64,000 nucleotides of DNA from Oehlia diaphana (GCA_003833135.1 QZLH01000124.1:33502-97501), one strand, 5' to 3'. Counted from the first letter of the stretch, positions 48,330 to 61,945 are shown. A program made the numbers and translations. The notes: a model not told the origin generated them from the letters alone.

Positions 48330-51300
48330 TTCAAGAGAAGTGTAATAATAATAATAAAAAAAAAAAAGAATTAAAATATTTTTCCTTTTTTCTTTGTTAA
48401 AAAGTATAATCGACATACAGTATATATATAATTATATATTATATAATATAATTTAAATAATAATTTATTTAATTTATTTAATACTAATTATTGTATTATT
48501 AAACAACGTGAAAACATTCTTTTTTAGAATTCTTTTTAATACACACGCATGGTGAAATACCCGGGTATAAGAATGTCGATCAGAATATAATATTCTAGAT
48601 TTGCGCCAAACAAATAATACTTAATTTTATATTTTTCATTATTCGTTAATTAAACGTCGAATAAAAAATAAAATTGTTTTTTTTTTTAATACCTTTTTGA
48701 AATTCTTTGTTAGAAAAAAAAGAACAGAAACTCAAAACTTATAATAAAAGTTTAGAGTTATACGCAATGTCACAAAAATAAATAGTTTCACGGGGCGATA
48801 AAAGCCGAACAAATTAAATTTTAATGTGCAACCGTATTTTTTTTTTGTACATAAAAAAAATATTATTATTGAACTACAACTAGACTTATGAATATTTTAT
48901 TTAGTAATACAAAGAACTTTTAGTAATTATAATAAAAACCCTATTATTGACAAAGACTCAATAAATGAATGTATCACATCACATTATACAATAAACACTT
49001 TTTTGATGTTTTCCGCACATACAAAGAAAGATATTTTCCAAAATTATTTTTTCAATTTTTCACGATTTTTTCTAAACAATTAACATTACGTCAATCAGTG
49101 AACAGGCGCCTTAACGCCATCGCACAATATATTGATTATTGACAGTAGTATCTTATCATTATTTATGATAAGTTTGTTATGATATTATTATTTATTGTAT
49201 CACAAATGTCACAAATTTTACTTGATTCATGATTGCAAGTAATAAATATGTGTATTTATTTAAAATATCTATTTTTTCCATTTATTTCTTGAAGGGTCAT
49301 TTAGTTATTTATAATTCCTGACGAAGAAACATCTTCATGGATAGCAAGGACAATTCCATTGGCATATATTATATGTCGATATCCCGTGAAATTTTATACG
49401 ATCGTGACAACTGCAATATGGAGTTACTGCTACTAGTTATTAACTTTAATAATAAGGTTGTTGTATAGTGTAACCTTATAAAAAATTTTTCAGAAAAGTG
49501 ATCACATGTCTGAGTTTCTTCGGAATAAAAACTAAAAAAATGATCATTTATCGTAGTTTTTTCCAGAATTTTTTTTATAGGTAAATATAATATTATTTAC
49601 ATTATTATTTTATGATACTCAAATTTTTCGACAAAAGTGAATTTATTGGATGAAAATTGACACGTAAATGTAATTTTATCTTCAATTTCAAAAATAAATA
49701 AAATAATAATTATAATAAATGTTAATAATCTATCGTTGTGTACAAACTGCATAAAATACTAATAAATGATCACGGCGTCAAAAATGATAATGATAATGAA
49801 TATCAGCTAATTAATCTGATAATTAGTTGTGAACCAATATTAAATGTATTTTCTTGTTTAACGCATGAATATCTCATTAAGTGTCATTCCAAATTTAATT
49901 ATTTGAAACGAATTGGTTTTAATTAAACGTTAGATAATACTATAAGAGACATTAGTGCAGGAATTGAACCCGTGTTTCCACGGATGAAATTTGGGTTGAA
50001 CGATATTGATTAAATGTCATATTAATAATTATTTGTTAATATTTGTCTCAATTTATTCATCCTATTTATTGCAACAGTGATGAAATTTACAAGCTACAGT
50101 ATATGAAAGAAATGCTTAATTTAGAGGATTTAACAACTCTTTTGATTAAACAGTGATTGTCTTGTAAAATAATTAATCCATTGGTTGATAATTGCCGATG
50201 GAATATTGTAAATTGAAAATCACCTTGATCCATAAACCAGGTATAATAAATATAGTTAGTATATACTAATATTGACATAAACTGGAAATTTTGACATGTG
50301 ATCTGCATTATTTGGTCCAATTAAATGGAATATTCTATAAAGAAAAACATTAGAGAACAAAGAACAGCATTAAGAATAGCTGCAAAATTATGTATCAATC
50401 GAGAATATTCTATGATTGATCGAATCTACAATAATAAACCTTAATATATATCCATTAACGGCGTACATAATAGATTGCATATTTGTTGGATTGGTTTGGC
50501 GTTTTTGAATTAAATAGTAATTATTAAAATTATCAGTTTATATTTTTTATTATTTATATTAATATTTATTTTATTTGACAAAAAATTAATAAACGAAAAA
50601 AATTTTTTTTTTTTTATTATTATTCTTGCAAATAAATCGCAATTCTTGGCATTTTAGAAAAAAAAATTATCCTATCAATAACTGATATGACTTTCATAGT
50701 AGTATTATTACCGTACTGTTTTTATAAGGCTGATGGTTATTTAACGTCCAGATTTTCTGAAAGTGTGAGGGGTAAGTAAACAAAATAAACAAAATAAGCA
50801 ATAAAATTTGGTAATTATGGAAAAATTCGAGATTTTCAGAAAATCGTAATTTAAATTTAAAGGAGTATCAAAATTTAGAATTGAAGTACATTAAAACAAA
50901 CAATTAAGTTGATTTTAACTTTGATTTGCGAAGTAGTTAAGGGAAATCATCCTAATTCGAATCGATACTAAGTCAAAATTAAAACTTAGAATGAGTGACT
51001 CGAATCATGTGCTAATTCAACTCCTTGTTGATCAAGCGTGCTAATCGACATCTTTATACTTTTGATTAACAATGATGGTCGTTATTATAATAAACTACAT
51101 ATTACTAGTGCTCAACATCATATTATGCCTTTTTACAAAAATTTAAGGCCTAAATTAAACAAGACTATTAACTAAAATTGTTCAACACTCGCGAAAATAG
51201 TCAGAAAAAGAGAAAAAAAAAATAATATATGCTATAGCATTAAATATTATATATATTATTAATATAATTATTATATCATTATAATCAGCTTACGAATACT

Positions 51301-52110
51301 AATAAAGTAGAATAAAAAGCAAAGTAACATGTTAAAACACCGCAGTGTGGTTTAGGATAAATATTGAAAATTTATGCGAATGTTTCCGCTATATCACAGT
51401 TCCGCAAATATGCTGCATTTACGAAAAACTTGGAATACGGACCAATATTTTAGCCATAATAATAAAAATAATTATTAAAGTTAATATTGTAATAATGAAC
51501 AATAATAACCTTAACGGTATACAAGCCCTATAAAAAATGTTTGTCTGATAAATATTATTCGGAATGGGGTCGATTTTCTGAACACTCGCACGTTATTATA
51601 CGATATTTGTTACAATTTGATACAAGATGCAGAGATTGAGAATTTTCGACCACATAAAAAACGTACAATATCATGATAAATGTCCAATAAATGTCAAGTA
51701 AATGTTCAGAACGGGTCAATTTTCCGAACAAAAACCGAACAGTGATTGGACAACTTTTTTTATAGGGAAGTGGCATAAATCATAATATCAAATTTATTCA
51801 TGAAGAATATATACTATATTCAAGGAAATCGAAACTGTTTACGTTTAGTTTGCATTTGTTATTAGACCATAATCTGAATTATTGGACAAATTTTAATTTT
51901 ACCGTTGTTTTCAATTTTATTTGATTCATACTTCACGCGCGACTGCAATAATTTAGGAAATATTTACAGTTGTTAAACATCTTTCAATAACGCTGGCTTA
52001 GTCATTATTATCTCTTACGAATGTACTTAGCCTTATGAAAGTGATAATTACTAAATTGGCATATTCAATAAAAATGTGCGTATTTGTACTTGCGTGCGTC
52101 ACCGAAAGCA
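48330..52110. other. Intergenic between exchanger A and B
   Basis: AT-rich, no gene recognised. Near 49940-49975 the minus strand has a tRNA-T-arm-like word (cgggttcaattcc), but no matching 5' half, so no tRNA is called. Short frames elsewhere lack motifs. Confidence 0.5.
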
Positions 52111-52113
52111 CAA

Positions 52114-53704
52114 CTAAGAATTATTAGGGTTATAGAAGAAAGCCAAGCATACAATAATATATGTGGCTAGTAACATAGTACCTTCTAACCAGTTTGATTC
52201 GCCATCCTAAAAGGATTACAAATATTAATTAAAAATGCAAGTAAATATTATTTGAAAATTTTGGTTTATTACTTGTTATTATTACCTGAATGAGATAATT
52301 TGTTATCAAAACTGAAATGAATAACGCAATAGTTTCGAAGGTTTGGAAAAATAACGTCATTTGTTGTCCTATTATCCACCCAAGTATAACGAGTAATGGT
52401 GAAACGAAAAGTGCGATTTGCTAAAAGAAAATTTAGCTAAAAATTTATTTTCGGTATATAATAGGAAAATAAGTAATTGAGAGTAACTTACCATCGAGTT
52501 TCCAACGGCATAGTTGATAGCGAGATTCATCTCATTTTTTAATGTAGTGGCAGTGACGGTATGCTATATGAGATGAAATCATTAGTAATTAAGAAAACCA
52601 AAATTCAACAAAATTCAACTAAATTTGAAGTAATTTTAAAAATTACCACAGTAGCATTGGTAGCAATCGGCAATAAAATTAGACTGACAAATATTTTGTT
52701 TAACCCAGAATTATTACCAATTCCTTCAATTGAATTAACTAAATATTCGGCAGAAAAAATTATAGCAACAGTTACAACAACCAATAACAACAACGATACA
52801 ATAAGAGTTAATTGTGGTTGTTCATCATCTTCGATTACCCCTTCGTCTTGGTACAAATGAGTATGAGTTTTTGACTAGTAAACCAAGAAAGTTACGTTTA
52901 TACGGTGAGGAAGAATAAAATGTTGCGCCATAAATTCGTTTTACTCACTTGAAATAAAAGATAAAGAATATAAATTATTAATAAAACAATAGCTGCTCCA
53001 CGAGACAAATTTATAAGTTCTACTTCATGTAGTATATCATTGCTACTCGTCTTCATTTTATCAACAAAAGAAATAAAAGCTGCAGGAATGATTAAACCAA
53101 TACATGCTAAGGTCATTAAACTTGAACTCGTTTGTGCAGCAGTTTTATTAAATCCTTGTTTTTTATGAAGAATCCCTCCCGCAACAAAACTCAATCCTAA
53201 TACTAATAATAAGTTTGAAATAATTGATCCAAGAATAAATGCCTGGACAACAGTTATTTGTCCTTCTTTAAGTGCTATTATGGAAACAATTATTTCTACT
53301 GCGTTACCGAAGGTAGCATTTAACAAGCTATCAATCGACTGTAAAAAAAAAAAAATTATTAGCGAGAGAATTTTTTTAAATTTAATTAATCTATTTATTA
53401 CAAATACCTGACCAGCTCTCAGGCAAATATCTTTAATTACAAATCCAATTAATCTGGTCGATGGAATTATCGCCAAAAAATTTAAAATAAAAATCCAAGT
53501 GCCGTTCCATTTTAATCCATGAGCTAAATATCCAAGTGGTATAAAAACAAATAACAAATATAATAAGTTTATCCATGAATCACTAAGTACAGTTTTAAGG
53601 GTCTTATTTGTAGTTGATTGAAGTGGAACACCCAAAATTGGTGTATCTGTTCTAATTGAACTAGTTAAACTAATTGACGACTGCGATAAACTCTCTAATG
53701 ACAT
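52114..53704 (-). CDS. Vacuolar H+/Ca2+ exchanger, paralogue B (second cation site altered)
   Basis: Six exons (53408-53704, 52949-53338, 52647-52874, 52492-52563, 52286-52420, 52114-52206) give 404 residues in an unbroken frame. I start at [10 protein letters not shown], which aligns with MSSVSQRSS of copy A; an in-frame Met lies 42 bases further up. The first alpha repeat is intact (GNAVE at 110-114). The second, GNAAE in copy A, reads TNATV (301-305), so the conserved Gly and the catalytic Glu are both lost while the following His306 is kept. The first intron is also open in frame, so a read-through form is possible. By family knowledge, loss of this Glu should abolish or change cation exchange. 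Either a changed-function paralogue or the first step of decay. Confidence 0.8.
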
Positions 53705-54502
53705 AATTCCAAGATATGATGATTTAGTAGTATAAACTTTTTGCAAAGACGACGTTACGACAAAATAACAGCAATCTTAAGAACAAAATAATTAATTGCG
53801 CTAGAAAAAAAAGCTTAAAATTTAATATGATATGCATTTTTTTTTTCCTAAGAAAAAATAGTACACACATATACATTATATGCAAGTTACTTGTGAAAAT
53901 ATTCTCTCCCAGAATTCTTTTACCGTTAGCCCATTACATAAATAAAACCTGTTTTAAGCATAATAAATCAACAATGAAGCGATGAAACAATGATTCTTAA
54001 TTTAACCATTTAAGGTAAAAATGCATAAAAAGTATAATCAATGAAATTAGTTTTTTTCGTCTGTACCCCAACACTTTTTGAGCAATCTGTTGAAAATTCC
54101 CGGTAATAATTACTATTTTAAATCTACAAATGATTTACTCTCTTTTTAACCAAATCAATAAATAAATATGCATTCTATAAAATATTTCTTAAAAGAAGAT
54201 TCCGATTATGCGCCGCAAGTTTTTGCATGCAATAATCATAAATAGAATAGCAGATTTTTGCGACAAATAAGAAAATTTAAACTAGAATTTGGACTTTGGT
54301 TAAAAATTAACCGGTTAAATTTATTCTTAGTTTCGGCCAGGATTAAGTTTAACGAAGGATTTTTAAGTGGGTGATATTTTATTGATGAATCATAAATTTC
54401 ATCATTTTTATCATTTTTTCTTATTTTTTTTTTAACGTAATTTTAAAAAAAAATTAAAAGAACCTTTTTGACCGTTTCGCTGACGATCATTTGATTATAG
54501 TA

Positions 54503-54774
54503 GGCCAGTTCAATTCTGATCGTTCGGATTTTTGATCGGGTTTTGAGTCGACAAATATTGGCTGGTGAAGTCTGGATGGTACCTAGTAAAGTTTAATATA
54601 TGTCCTAAAAATTTTAATGAACTTTTATGATATTGCCTATTTGATATTTTGTAAAAAAAAATATTTTATTACACAAAAAAGATCAAAGGTACTCAATTTT
54701 TATTTTGATCACATGTTAGGATTGATTAATGGATTTTGCGATCAAAAGCCCGAACGATCAGAATTGAACAGGCC
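54503..54774. mobile_element. MITE-like element with about 38-bp terminal inverted repeats
   Basis: The left end ggccagttcaattctgatcg and the right end (reverse complement ggcctgttcaattctgatcg) are near-perfect inverted repeats extending about 38 bases. They are flanked by a 5-bp direct repeat tagta (54498-54502 and 54775-54779). The interior is non-coding. A lone related end occurs at 60003-60055 (aggcctgttcatttctgatc). Confidence 0.7.
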
Positions 54775-55232
54775 TAGTATGTCACTGACGAAGCTACTTC
54801 ACAGATACTCGGCATCAAAATAAAGATACACCCTTTAATTAATGACCTAAAATCCAAGGACAACTGACCCATACGAACAAATTGCAAGCCTCCAGGCCGA
54901 CTATCCTTTTAATTTTACGTATCCATTTTGAACATCTCTTATAACCATACCTTTGAAACAATAATTTTATAGTAATATCACTAGTTCTTTTCGTTGTAAT
55001 AGAAATAAATAAGGTTTAAACAAGATAATAAGATTGTAAAAAGTATTAAATATTTTTTTTTTAATGTGATTATCATGATGATATACAGTAGTTTTGTTGC
55101 GTAAAGTTGCGGTCTGTTAATAAAAGAGAAAGTTATATAATGATGAAGACATTTCAAGTTATAATTTGGAGATACAGTACCTATGCAAAAGAAAATATCC
55201 ACACATTAATGTTTTGGGAGAAACTGTTTTGC

Positions 55233-55256
55233 AATTGGCGAAACGTTTCGCCAATT
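55233..55256. repeat. Perfect 24-nt palindrome
   Basis: aattggcgaaac/gtttcgccaatt, followed by further gaaact / ggcgaaa words to about 55340. Composition recalls the ttcggcgaaa minisatellite at 44.5 kb. Confidence 0.7.
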
Positions 55257-56188
55257 TAAGTTTCGGTTACGGGCTTACGGCCATTTCGAAACTCTTAACC
55301 TTGGCGAAATTTTCAAAACTTGGAGAAACTAAAATTGTCACGTGCATGATACTAAATTTATGTATTTTACTTGTGATTTTAGTCAAGTTACGGAAGTTAT
55401 GGAAGTTTGGGCATGTATCGCCCAAATTTTGAACTCATCGGGCGTTCAGTTATAAAAAAGCATCAACCGTTAAAAATAAAATTAAGGCTAGGTTGATAAT
55501 TATATTGAGATAGTCAAACGATATCTACCTTTACTTGATAAAGGAAGTTCTGGAGCAACTTCTTCATCGTTAATAATCAAAACATATTAGACAATTAAAA
55601 TATTTATAACATTCTATACATGATAATATTTACGTATAGGGTCTGTTGATCAAAGATAAATACGGCCTCAAACTGAGTTGATCCAGTTTATTGATTATTT
55701 TTTGTCCCTCTTTTTAATAATTCTTACGTTTTACCCTTACTAGATAAAGATATGGAAGAAAAAGTTAACATCAAATCTGACCACTCAAGTATAAGCTTCA
55801 AATCATTCAAATGGTCAAAAGGATTAAACATGGCCACAAGAAAAAGGAGACGGTAATAATGATGAAGTGATAGAAGATAACGATATGACTTGACGACCGT
55901 GTATAATGATAACATTTATGTCAGTAATCTTATCGTCGTGTTGATAGATCGATTCTTTTCTTTTGGAGGAATAGTGTTATTTAAATATGTTTCAATATTT
56001 TATTTTATAAACATTTTTAATAAAGATTAACAGGCTTTTCACCGTGGAAATGATAGTTCAGTACTGTAGTGACTAATAGGAATTAATGCTACTAATACGA
56101 ATTTCAATATTGGGTATCTCAAAAAATAATATCGGTAATTAAAATTCGCATATTTCTGATCGCTATTTAATTTATACTTTAGTTTTTA

Positions 56189-57718
56189 TCAATTAGGATA
56201 AAAGTAGGTAGCTATAGCTATAATAACGTACGTAGCTAAAAACATAGCACCTTTTAGCCAATTTGATTCACCATCCTAAAGAAATATGGTAGTTAATTTA
56301 TAATTTAAACTGAAAAGATAAATAAAAGCGTATCATGATACCTTAACAAGATAATTTGTCATTATAACTGAAGCGAATAAAATGATAGTTTCGAATGTAT
56401 GGAAAAACAATGTCATTTGTTGTCCCATTATCCATCCAAGTATAACGAGTAATGGCGAAACGAAAAGTGCGATTTGCAAAAAATTTTAAAAGCAAAATTA
56501 AAAAGATTTATGAATAATTATAAAGTAAGATTATGTACACTCGTGGTTTACTTACTATCGAACTGTCGACAGCATTACGGATAGCAAAATCCAGTCCCTC
56601 TTCTTTTTTCATTGAAGTTAAAATACATATAATCTATACAAAGTAATAATTAATTGGTATTTTAAAAAAAATGATTTAACTCACGACAGATTTGAGGATA
56701 ATTACTTCAGAAATTTTTTTAATATTGGGAATTAAAATCAAACCGACAAAGGTTTTATTTAACTCATGAGATTCAACAATTCCTTCGATTGAATCAGCTA
56801 AGTGTTCAGCAGAAAAAGCAACGAAAAAAATTACAACAGCCAATAACGACAACGATACACGAAGATCTAATTGAGGTTGTTCATCATCTTCGATTACCCA
56901 TTCGTCTTGGTATAATTGTTGATGAGTTTTCAACTAATAAACCAAGAAAGTTATATTTTATACGATGAGAAGAATTAAAATCATGTATCATAAGTTTTGT
57001 TGTACTCACTTGAAATAGAAGATAAAGAATATAAATTATCAACAAAATAATTGCCGTTCCGTAGGATAGATTTGAAATTTCTTTATATTTTTTATCATCA
57101 TTGTTAATGATGTCTGAATTCTCAACAGAATAAACAAAGGAAATAAAAGCCGCGGGAATAATTAAACTAATACATGCCAAAACCATTAAACTTGAACACA
57201 TTTGCGCAGCAGTCATATTAAACGTTTGTACTTTATGATAAAATCCTCCCGCAAAAAACTTCATTCCTAACACTAATAATATATTCGAAATAATTGATCC
57301 AAGAATTGAAGCCTGAACTACACGTATTTGTCCTTCTATAAGTGCTGCTATGAAAACAATTGATTCTACTGTATTACTTAAAGTAGCGTTTAAGAAATCA
57401 CTATAGAACTGCAAAAAAAAAGTGAGTTTTTAATGTTAAAAATATTGCAGATTTTGCTTAAATATACTTGATAAATACCCGACCGACTTTCAAGCTATCA
57501 TTTTCGGCTGCAAATTCAAACAACATGGCCAATGGTATTATAGCCAGAAAATTTAGAACGAAAACCCAAGTGTTACTCCATTTTAATCCAAAGGCTATAT
57601 GTCCAAGCGGTACAAAAATTAACAATACATTTGTCCTTGAATTAGTAAATATAGTCTTAAGGGATTTACGTAAAGTTGGTGAAGGTGGTGGAGTTGATAT
57701 CAATGGTTGTGATGACAT
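56189..57718 (-). pseudogene. Vacuolar H+/Ca2+ exchanger, paralogue C (decaying)
   Basis: Five of the six exons can be spliced (57479-57718, 57010-57408, 56706-56933, 56556-56633, then 56342-56476 and 56189-56275 by homology). The hydrophobic helices are kept, but the catalytic motifs are not: GNAVE has become SNTVE (91-95) and GNAAE-H has become KKISE-I (285-290). The acceptor before exon 5, tag/CAAATCGC in copies A and B, reads ttg/CAAATCGC here with no AG nearby, so normal splicing should fail. Lengths of all exons still match the frame, which suggests recent damage. A transcript could still produce a truncated membrane protein. Confidence 0.72.
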
Positions 57719-57719
57719 T

Positions 57720-59095
57720 TTCCAAGAGAAGAAAAAAGATTAAAATATTTTATTTCCTCCTTTCTTTTTTAAATAAGAATAAGATAATTATATTGTAATT
57801 TCCTTTTTACTAATATACGCATGTAGCAAATGATAATCGATTTCATCCTTTTTTTTCTATTGTGATTTGTGATTGAACAATAACGAACAATAACACAAAA
57901 ATAAATAGTTTCACAAGCGCGATAAAAAAATACTTTCAAATGAAATGTATTTTTAAATTTAAGCCACTTTGGTAATACAAGAACTTTAAGCTGATTATGA
58001 AATGTACTACATCAGTCTATGCATGATACTGCATAGTATTACTACGTAGTCTTTGATATATATATTGAATTCGGATTGAATGAACGCATTTAACGACAGA
58101 TTAATAGGCAAGGATTTTGATTGATTGAAGCAAATTTTATTGGGTCAAGATGATCATCCATTTATTTCTAGCCTTGCTTACATGAATCCTAGAAGTTTTT
58201 TACTAAGAAAAGACCAAATTTTATTAACTTTTATAGTCTTAAAGTTATAGCCGATGTACTAATGTTGTGTAATAAAATGTAGGTGTTGTTCGAGCTCCTC
58301 TAAAAGTTATTAACTTTCAACTTTTATTAACGTATCATAACGTATTTACTTTATCTGCATTGCCATAGTAAAATCGTGTAAATAACATTGAGAAAACCAA
58401 ATTTAATAACTTCTCTATGTAATAATATCTTGACAGTGATAGCAATAATATCAAATAACATTATTTATATTAAAGTGAATAATAGATGAAATTTCGCATA
58501 ATTTTATTATTATAATATCTGATATAATATTTATTTATCATATTATCATCATATTTAGATGGGTGACTGATATTTTTTTATAATGGATTATTAAATTTTA
58601 TAAATTTCATCGCTTTTCGGTAAACAACTAAACATGTCTCATTTGAAAAATTGTAATTTTTCGTTCATCAAATAATTCACCGACTATTGACGGTTATTTC
58701 ATCTCGCCGACAGTAATACGTGCGTATATCTTAATTATATTGACATCACTAAATCATCAGGCACTATCTGAACAAAATTGTAAATTTTACGTTGATTTTT
58801 ACGTAAAATCATTATTATTGAAAATATGAAGTGGAATTATCCATGTATGGAATCGAGAAGAAAATAATTCGTTAGGGTTTTTGATTTATTTTGTCTTTAT
58901 TATTGGATAAGATCGCCGATTGAGTCTATCTTTTATATTTATTACATATTTATTTATTCAATAAACATTCTTTTTTTCATAAGTAATGTATTTTTTAGAT
59001 GGCAAATCTTACTATTTACCCATACCAGCTCATGTAAATAATGACCTGTATCGCATAATCTTGATGTAGTTTTTAAATAATATAAATATGTTAGT
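57720..59095. other. Intergenic, no gene recognised
   Basis: AT-rich DNA upstream of exchanger C; no open frames or clear repeats. Confidence 0.5.
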
Positions 59096-59099
59096 TTTT

Positions 59100-59450
59100 A
59101 TCATTTTATCTTTGTCTTATTTTTTTTAGGTCTTCTTTATATTCTTTTCTTAGGTCTGTTTTCTCTATGTTTAGGTCTCCTAGGTCCCTTTTCTTTACGT
59201 CTTCCTTTAGGCATGTGTAGGTTTATTTGTGCATGGATTTGTGTGTGTGGGTGGTGTGTATGTTTGTGTATTTCCTTGCTCTTTCTCTTTCCCCTCTCTC
59301 ACTTTTCTTTTTCCCTTCATTTTCCCTTTCAGTTTCCCTTTCCCTTTCATTTTCCCTTTTCCTCTTCGTTTTCCCTTTCCCTTTTCCCTTTCGTTTTCTC
59401 TTCCCTTTCAGTTTTTCTTCCCTTCCCTTTCCCTTACTGACAATCATTTC
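59100..59450 (+). repeat. Pyrimidine-rich low-complexity tract
   Basis: Starts with repeated ttaggtct words (59120-59210) and then runs as ttccctttccctttt units to 59440. The three overlapping plus-strand frames (Phe/Ser/Pro-rich) and the Lys/Arg-rich minus-strand frame are artefacts. The reverse complement resembles the purine tract at 13000-13590. Confidence 0.7.
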
Positions 59451-60467
59451 ATCGACATGGTTATTTTACAAATATTTTTTAAAAAAAAATATTTATTCAT
59501 TCAGTTGTATTTATTGATATTTATATCGTGACAAACAACTACTAAGAATGAAAGATTGTGATCAAATTCCTCATGAGTTCTCTATTTATACGATCATTAT
59601 AAACTGTTTGTATGTATCTCCTTTGAAAGTTGAAATGCAAAATTTATATAATTAATACGAAATTCCAAATTAAAAATTTATCCATTTATTTATTTTTTTA
59701 GTAATAGTAATTAGGTTTAGTGTTACTATACTAACTTCTGTTGGTTAGTAAATTTTAAAAAGAATATTAAAAATCTACAATCTTTAACCAGAATACCAGA
59801 TCACCCTACTGACCCTAGTAAAGAAAAATGTTCTTCATCGGGAAAGTCATGATAATAACATGAAAGATGGATAAAAAACTCATTGAACAAGCCAATCACG
59901 GACAAAAAATTCACTGAACAAGTCAATCATCACTGCTAATTTTTTTTAAAAAAATATTTTTGCTGATTTACGAGATATTAGTGGGTTTGTTCCTTGTCTA
60001 ATAGGCCTGTTCATTTCTGATCGTTCGAATTTATGATCGGGTTTTGAGTTGATAAAAATGAAAAAGATTTTTTTTTATAGAATTTAGTGAGCAAAGTAAT
60101 AGTTTGACCTCGTGCGACATTAATAAGATGACGTCACAACTAGTAATCTCACGTGACATTAATTATTTTAAAACACAATATCGTATATTCTATCCTTCTC
60201 TTTGGACAAAAAAAGAAACATATTTTACCAGGTTTCTTGGTTCAGGGATTTGAATATGTGAATGTCAAAAGCGACAAAATTATAAATTCTTACGTGTAAA
60301 TAATTTTTGAATTTTGTGCTAAAGTCATTAACCGACAAAAAAATAACATTAATTAGCGTGACTGCTGACTTTATTGCACGATCGTTTCACCAGTGTTCAG
60401 ATACTTAAAATCTTTTCATCCTTCGATTGAATAGATGGATTAGTCCGTAACGAATAGAGGTCAGCAG

Positions 60468-60712
60468 GGGTCGCATTCATTTCATCGACAATCATTTCAC
60501 CGACAGCGACAGGGTCATCAGACAAATGTTTCGCCGACAATTATATCTCACCGATAAGGGAATTTAGGACTAGAGTTAGGTTTGATAAGAAAATTAGGGC
60601 TAGGATTAGGGTTAGAATTAGGGTAGATAAAGTTAGGGTAAGTGGATTAGGATTTCAAAACTGTCTGTGAAATGATCCTGTCGTGAAATGATTGTCAGCT
60701 GGGTATTCAAGT
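60468..60712. repeat. Inverted-repeat element enclosing telomere-like ttaggg words
   Basis: The left end has gacaatcatttcaccgacag and further tttcgccgaca words. The right end (60655-60700) is the inverse, gtgaaatgattgtc. Between them (60555-60645) lies a degenerate ttaggg array: ttagggctaggattagggtt, then agaattagggtagataaagt. A related end occurs alone at 59432-59458. Confidence 0.55.
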
Positions 60713-60719
60713 GATCATA

Positions 60720-61940
60720 GTTTGATAAAATTTACTTTTTTTTTTTACTTTTTTATCAGTTTTTTATTCTCACTAACAATTAGCAAAGACATAACACAAT
60801 AGTAAGAGTATACAGTATATTATCAAATTCTAACTGAATACACAGTGTATAAAGATAGTATATTTTATTGTTGAATCCTAATTTTCTTTCGCTTGATTTT
60901 TTTTTTATTTTTTCATTTAAAAAAACGAGTAAAAATCTTCAGGACACCGAATATATGGAGATCGGCACACATTTACTATTAGCTCTACACATTTCTTCAG
61001 GGCCGGCATTATGTAATGTTGGTCGGCATTATCCATAAATGGAGATGATATACATAATTTTTTGACTCTTTCTAAGTTAATAACAAGACCTTGACAATAG
61101 CTCGGGGGCCTACTTCAGAAGTCAGAACTATTATTACTACTAGAAAAGAAAAATTTTCTTATTTGGAAATGCAAATCTTTCTGAATTATACGTCTATTAT
61201 AGTATATTCATTAGTTGAATTTACTGCAAAATTTCCTATAAATAATAAATGCATATAAAATTTGCTTTTGCCGATCAAAGAGTGATCAGGGGATAATTAT
61301 TTACGTACAGTAAGTGCATTCTAAAAATGAAATAAGAAGTTTCATCAGTAAAAAAATTCCATGTGCTCCAACATACATTGTGAAATCAGCTGTGAATAAC
61401 AAGTACAGTACATTTCAAATACAGAACTAATTGATAAGATTATTTTTTGACAGATAATTTTGTTAGAAAAAATTTTTTATCATAATTTAAAAGAAATTCT
61501 TTATAAAGAAAAAATCATCTATCAAGAAAAAAAAAAATCTTCCCTATTAAAATTCTCCAATGAAAAAATTCAATGAAATTCTTTATCAAAAAAAAAAAAA
61601 AAAAAAAACTCTTTAATGAAAAAATCTCTCATGATCGTATATGTTAATGCGAAGTAATTAATGATAATATTCAAGAATCAAAAACTAGTTAATTGACACG
61701 TTTCATATATTAGTATGTTGTTTGGGAAATATTTTCATTTAATTTTAAATTCACTTATTAATATTTAATTTTATTTGTTTAAGTTATTTGTTTTCCGATT
61801 CATAGCTTCAGTTACAATGAACATCGGAAGATTTGAGAAGGAAAATATGAAAGTAGCAATAGTGAGATATTTTGTATTATGATTTAATGACTATCGGGGA
61901 GTTCGGATTACTTTTTGATACTTTAGGCTTATGAGATTCA
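60720..61940. other. Intergenic, no gene recognised
   Basis: AT-rich. A short dispersed motif at 61000-61045 is shared with 45770-45830. Poly-A runs at 61530-61610. Confidence 0.45.
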
Positions 61941-61945
61941 GATTA

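Larger units (their letters stand above)
53750..56185. other. Intergenic between exchanger B and C
   Basis: No gene recognised. Holds the inverted-repeat element at 54503 and the palindrome at 55233. Frames at 54981-55432 and 55724-55915 have no motifs. Confidence 0.5.

Noticed and set aside
49950..49985. tRNA-like T-arm word (minus strand cgggttcaattcc)
   Set aside because: No pairing 5' acceptor strand, D-arm or anticodon arm found within about 90 bases.
59213..59531. Overlapping Phe/Ser/Pro-rich frames in three plus-strand phases and one Lys/Arg-rich minus-strand frame
   Set aside because: All phases are open because of a ttcccttt simple repeat; not a gene.
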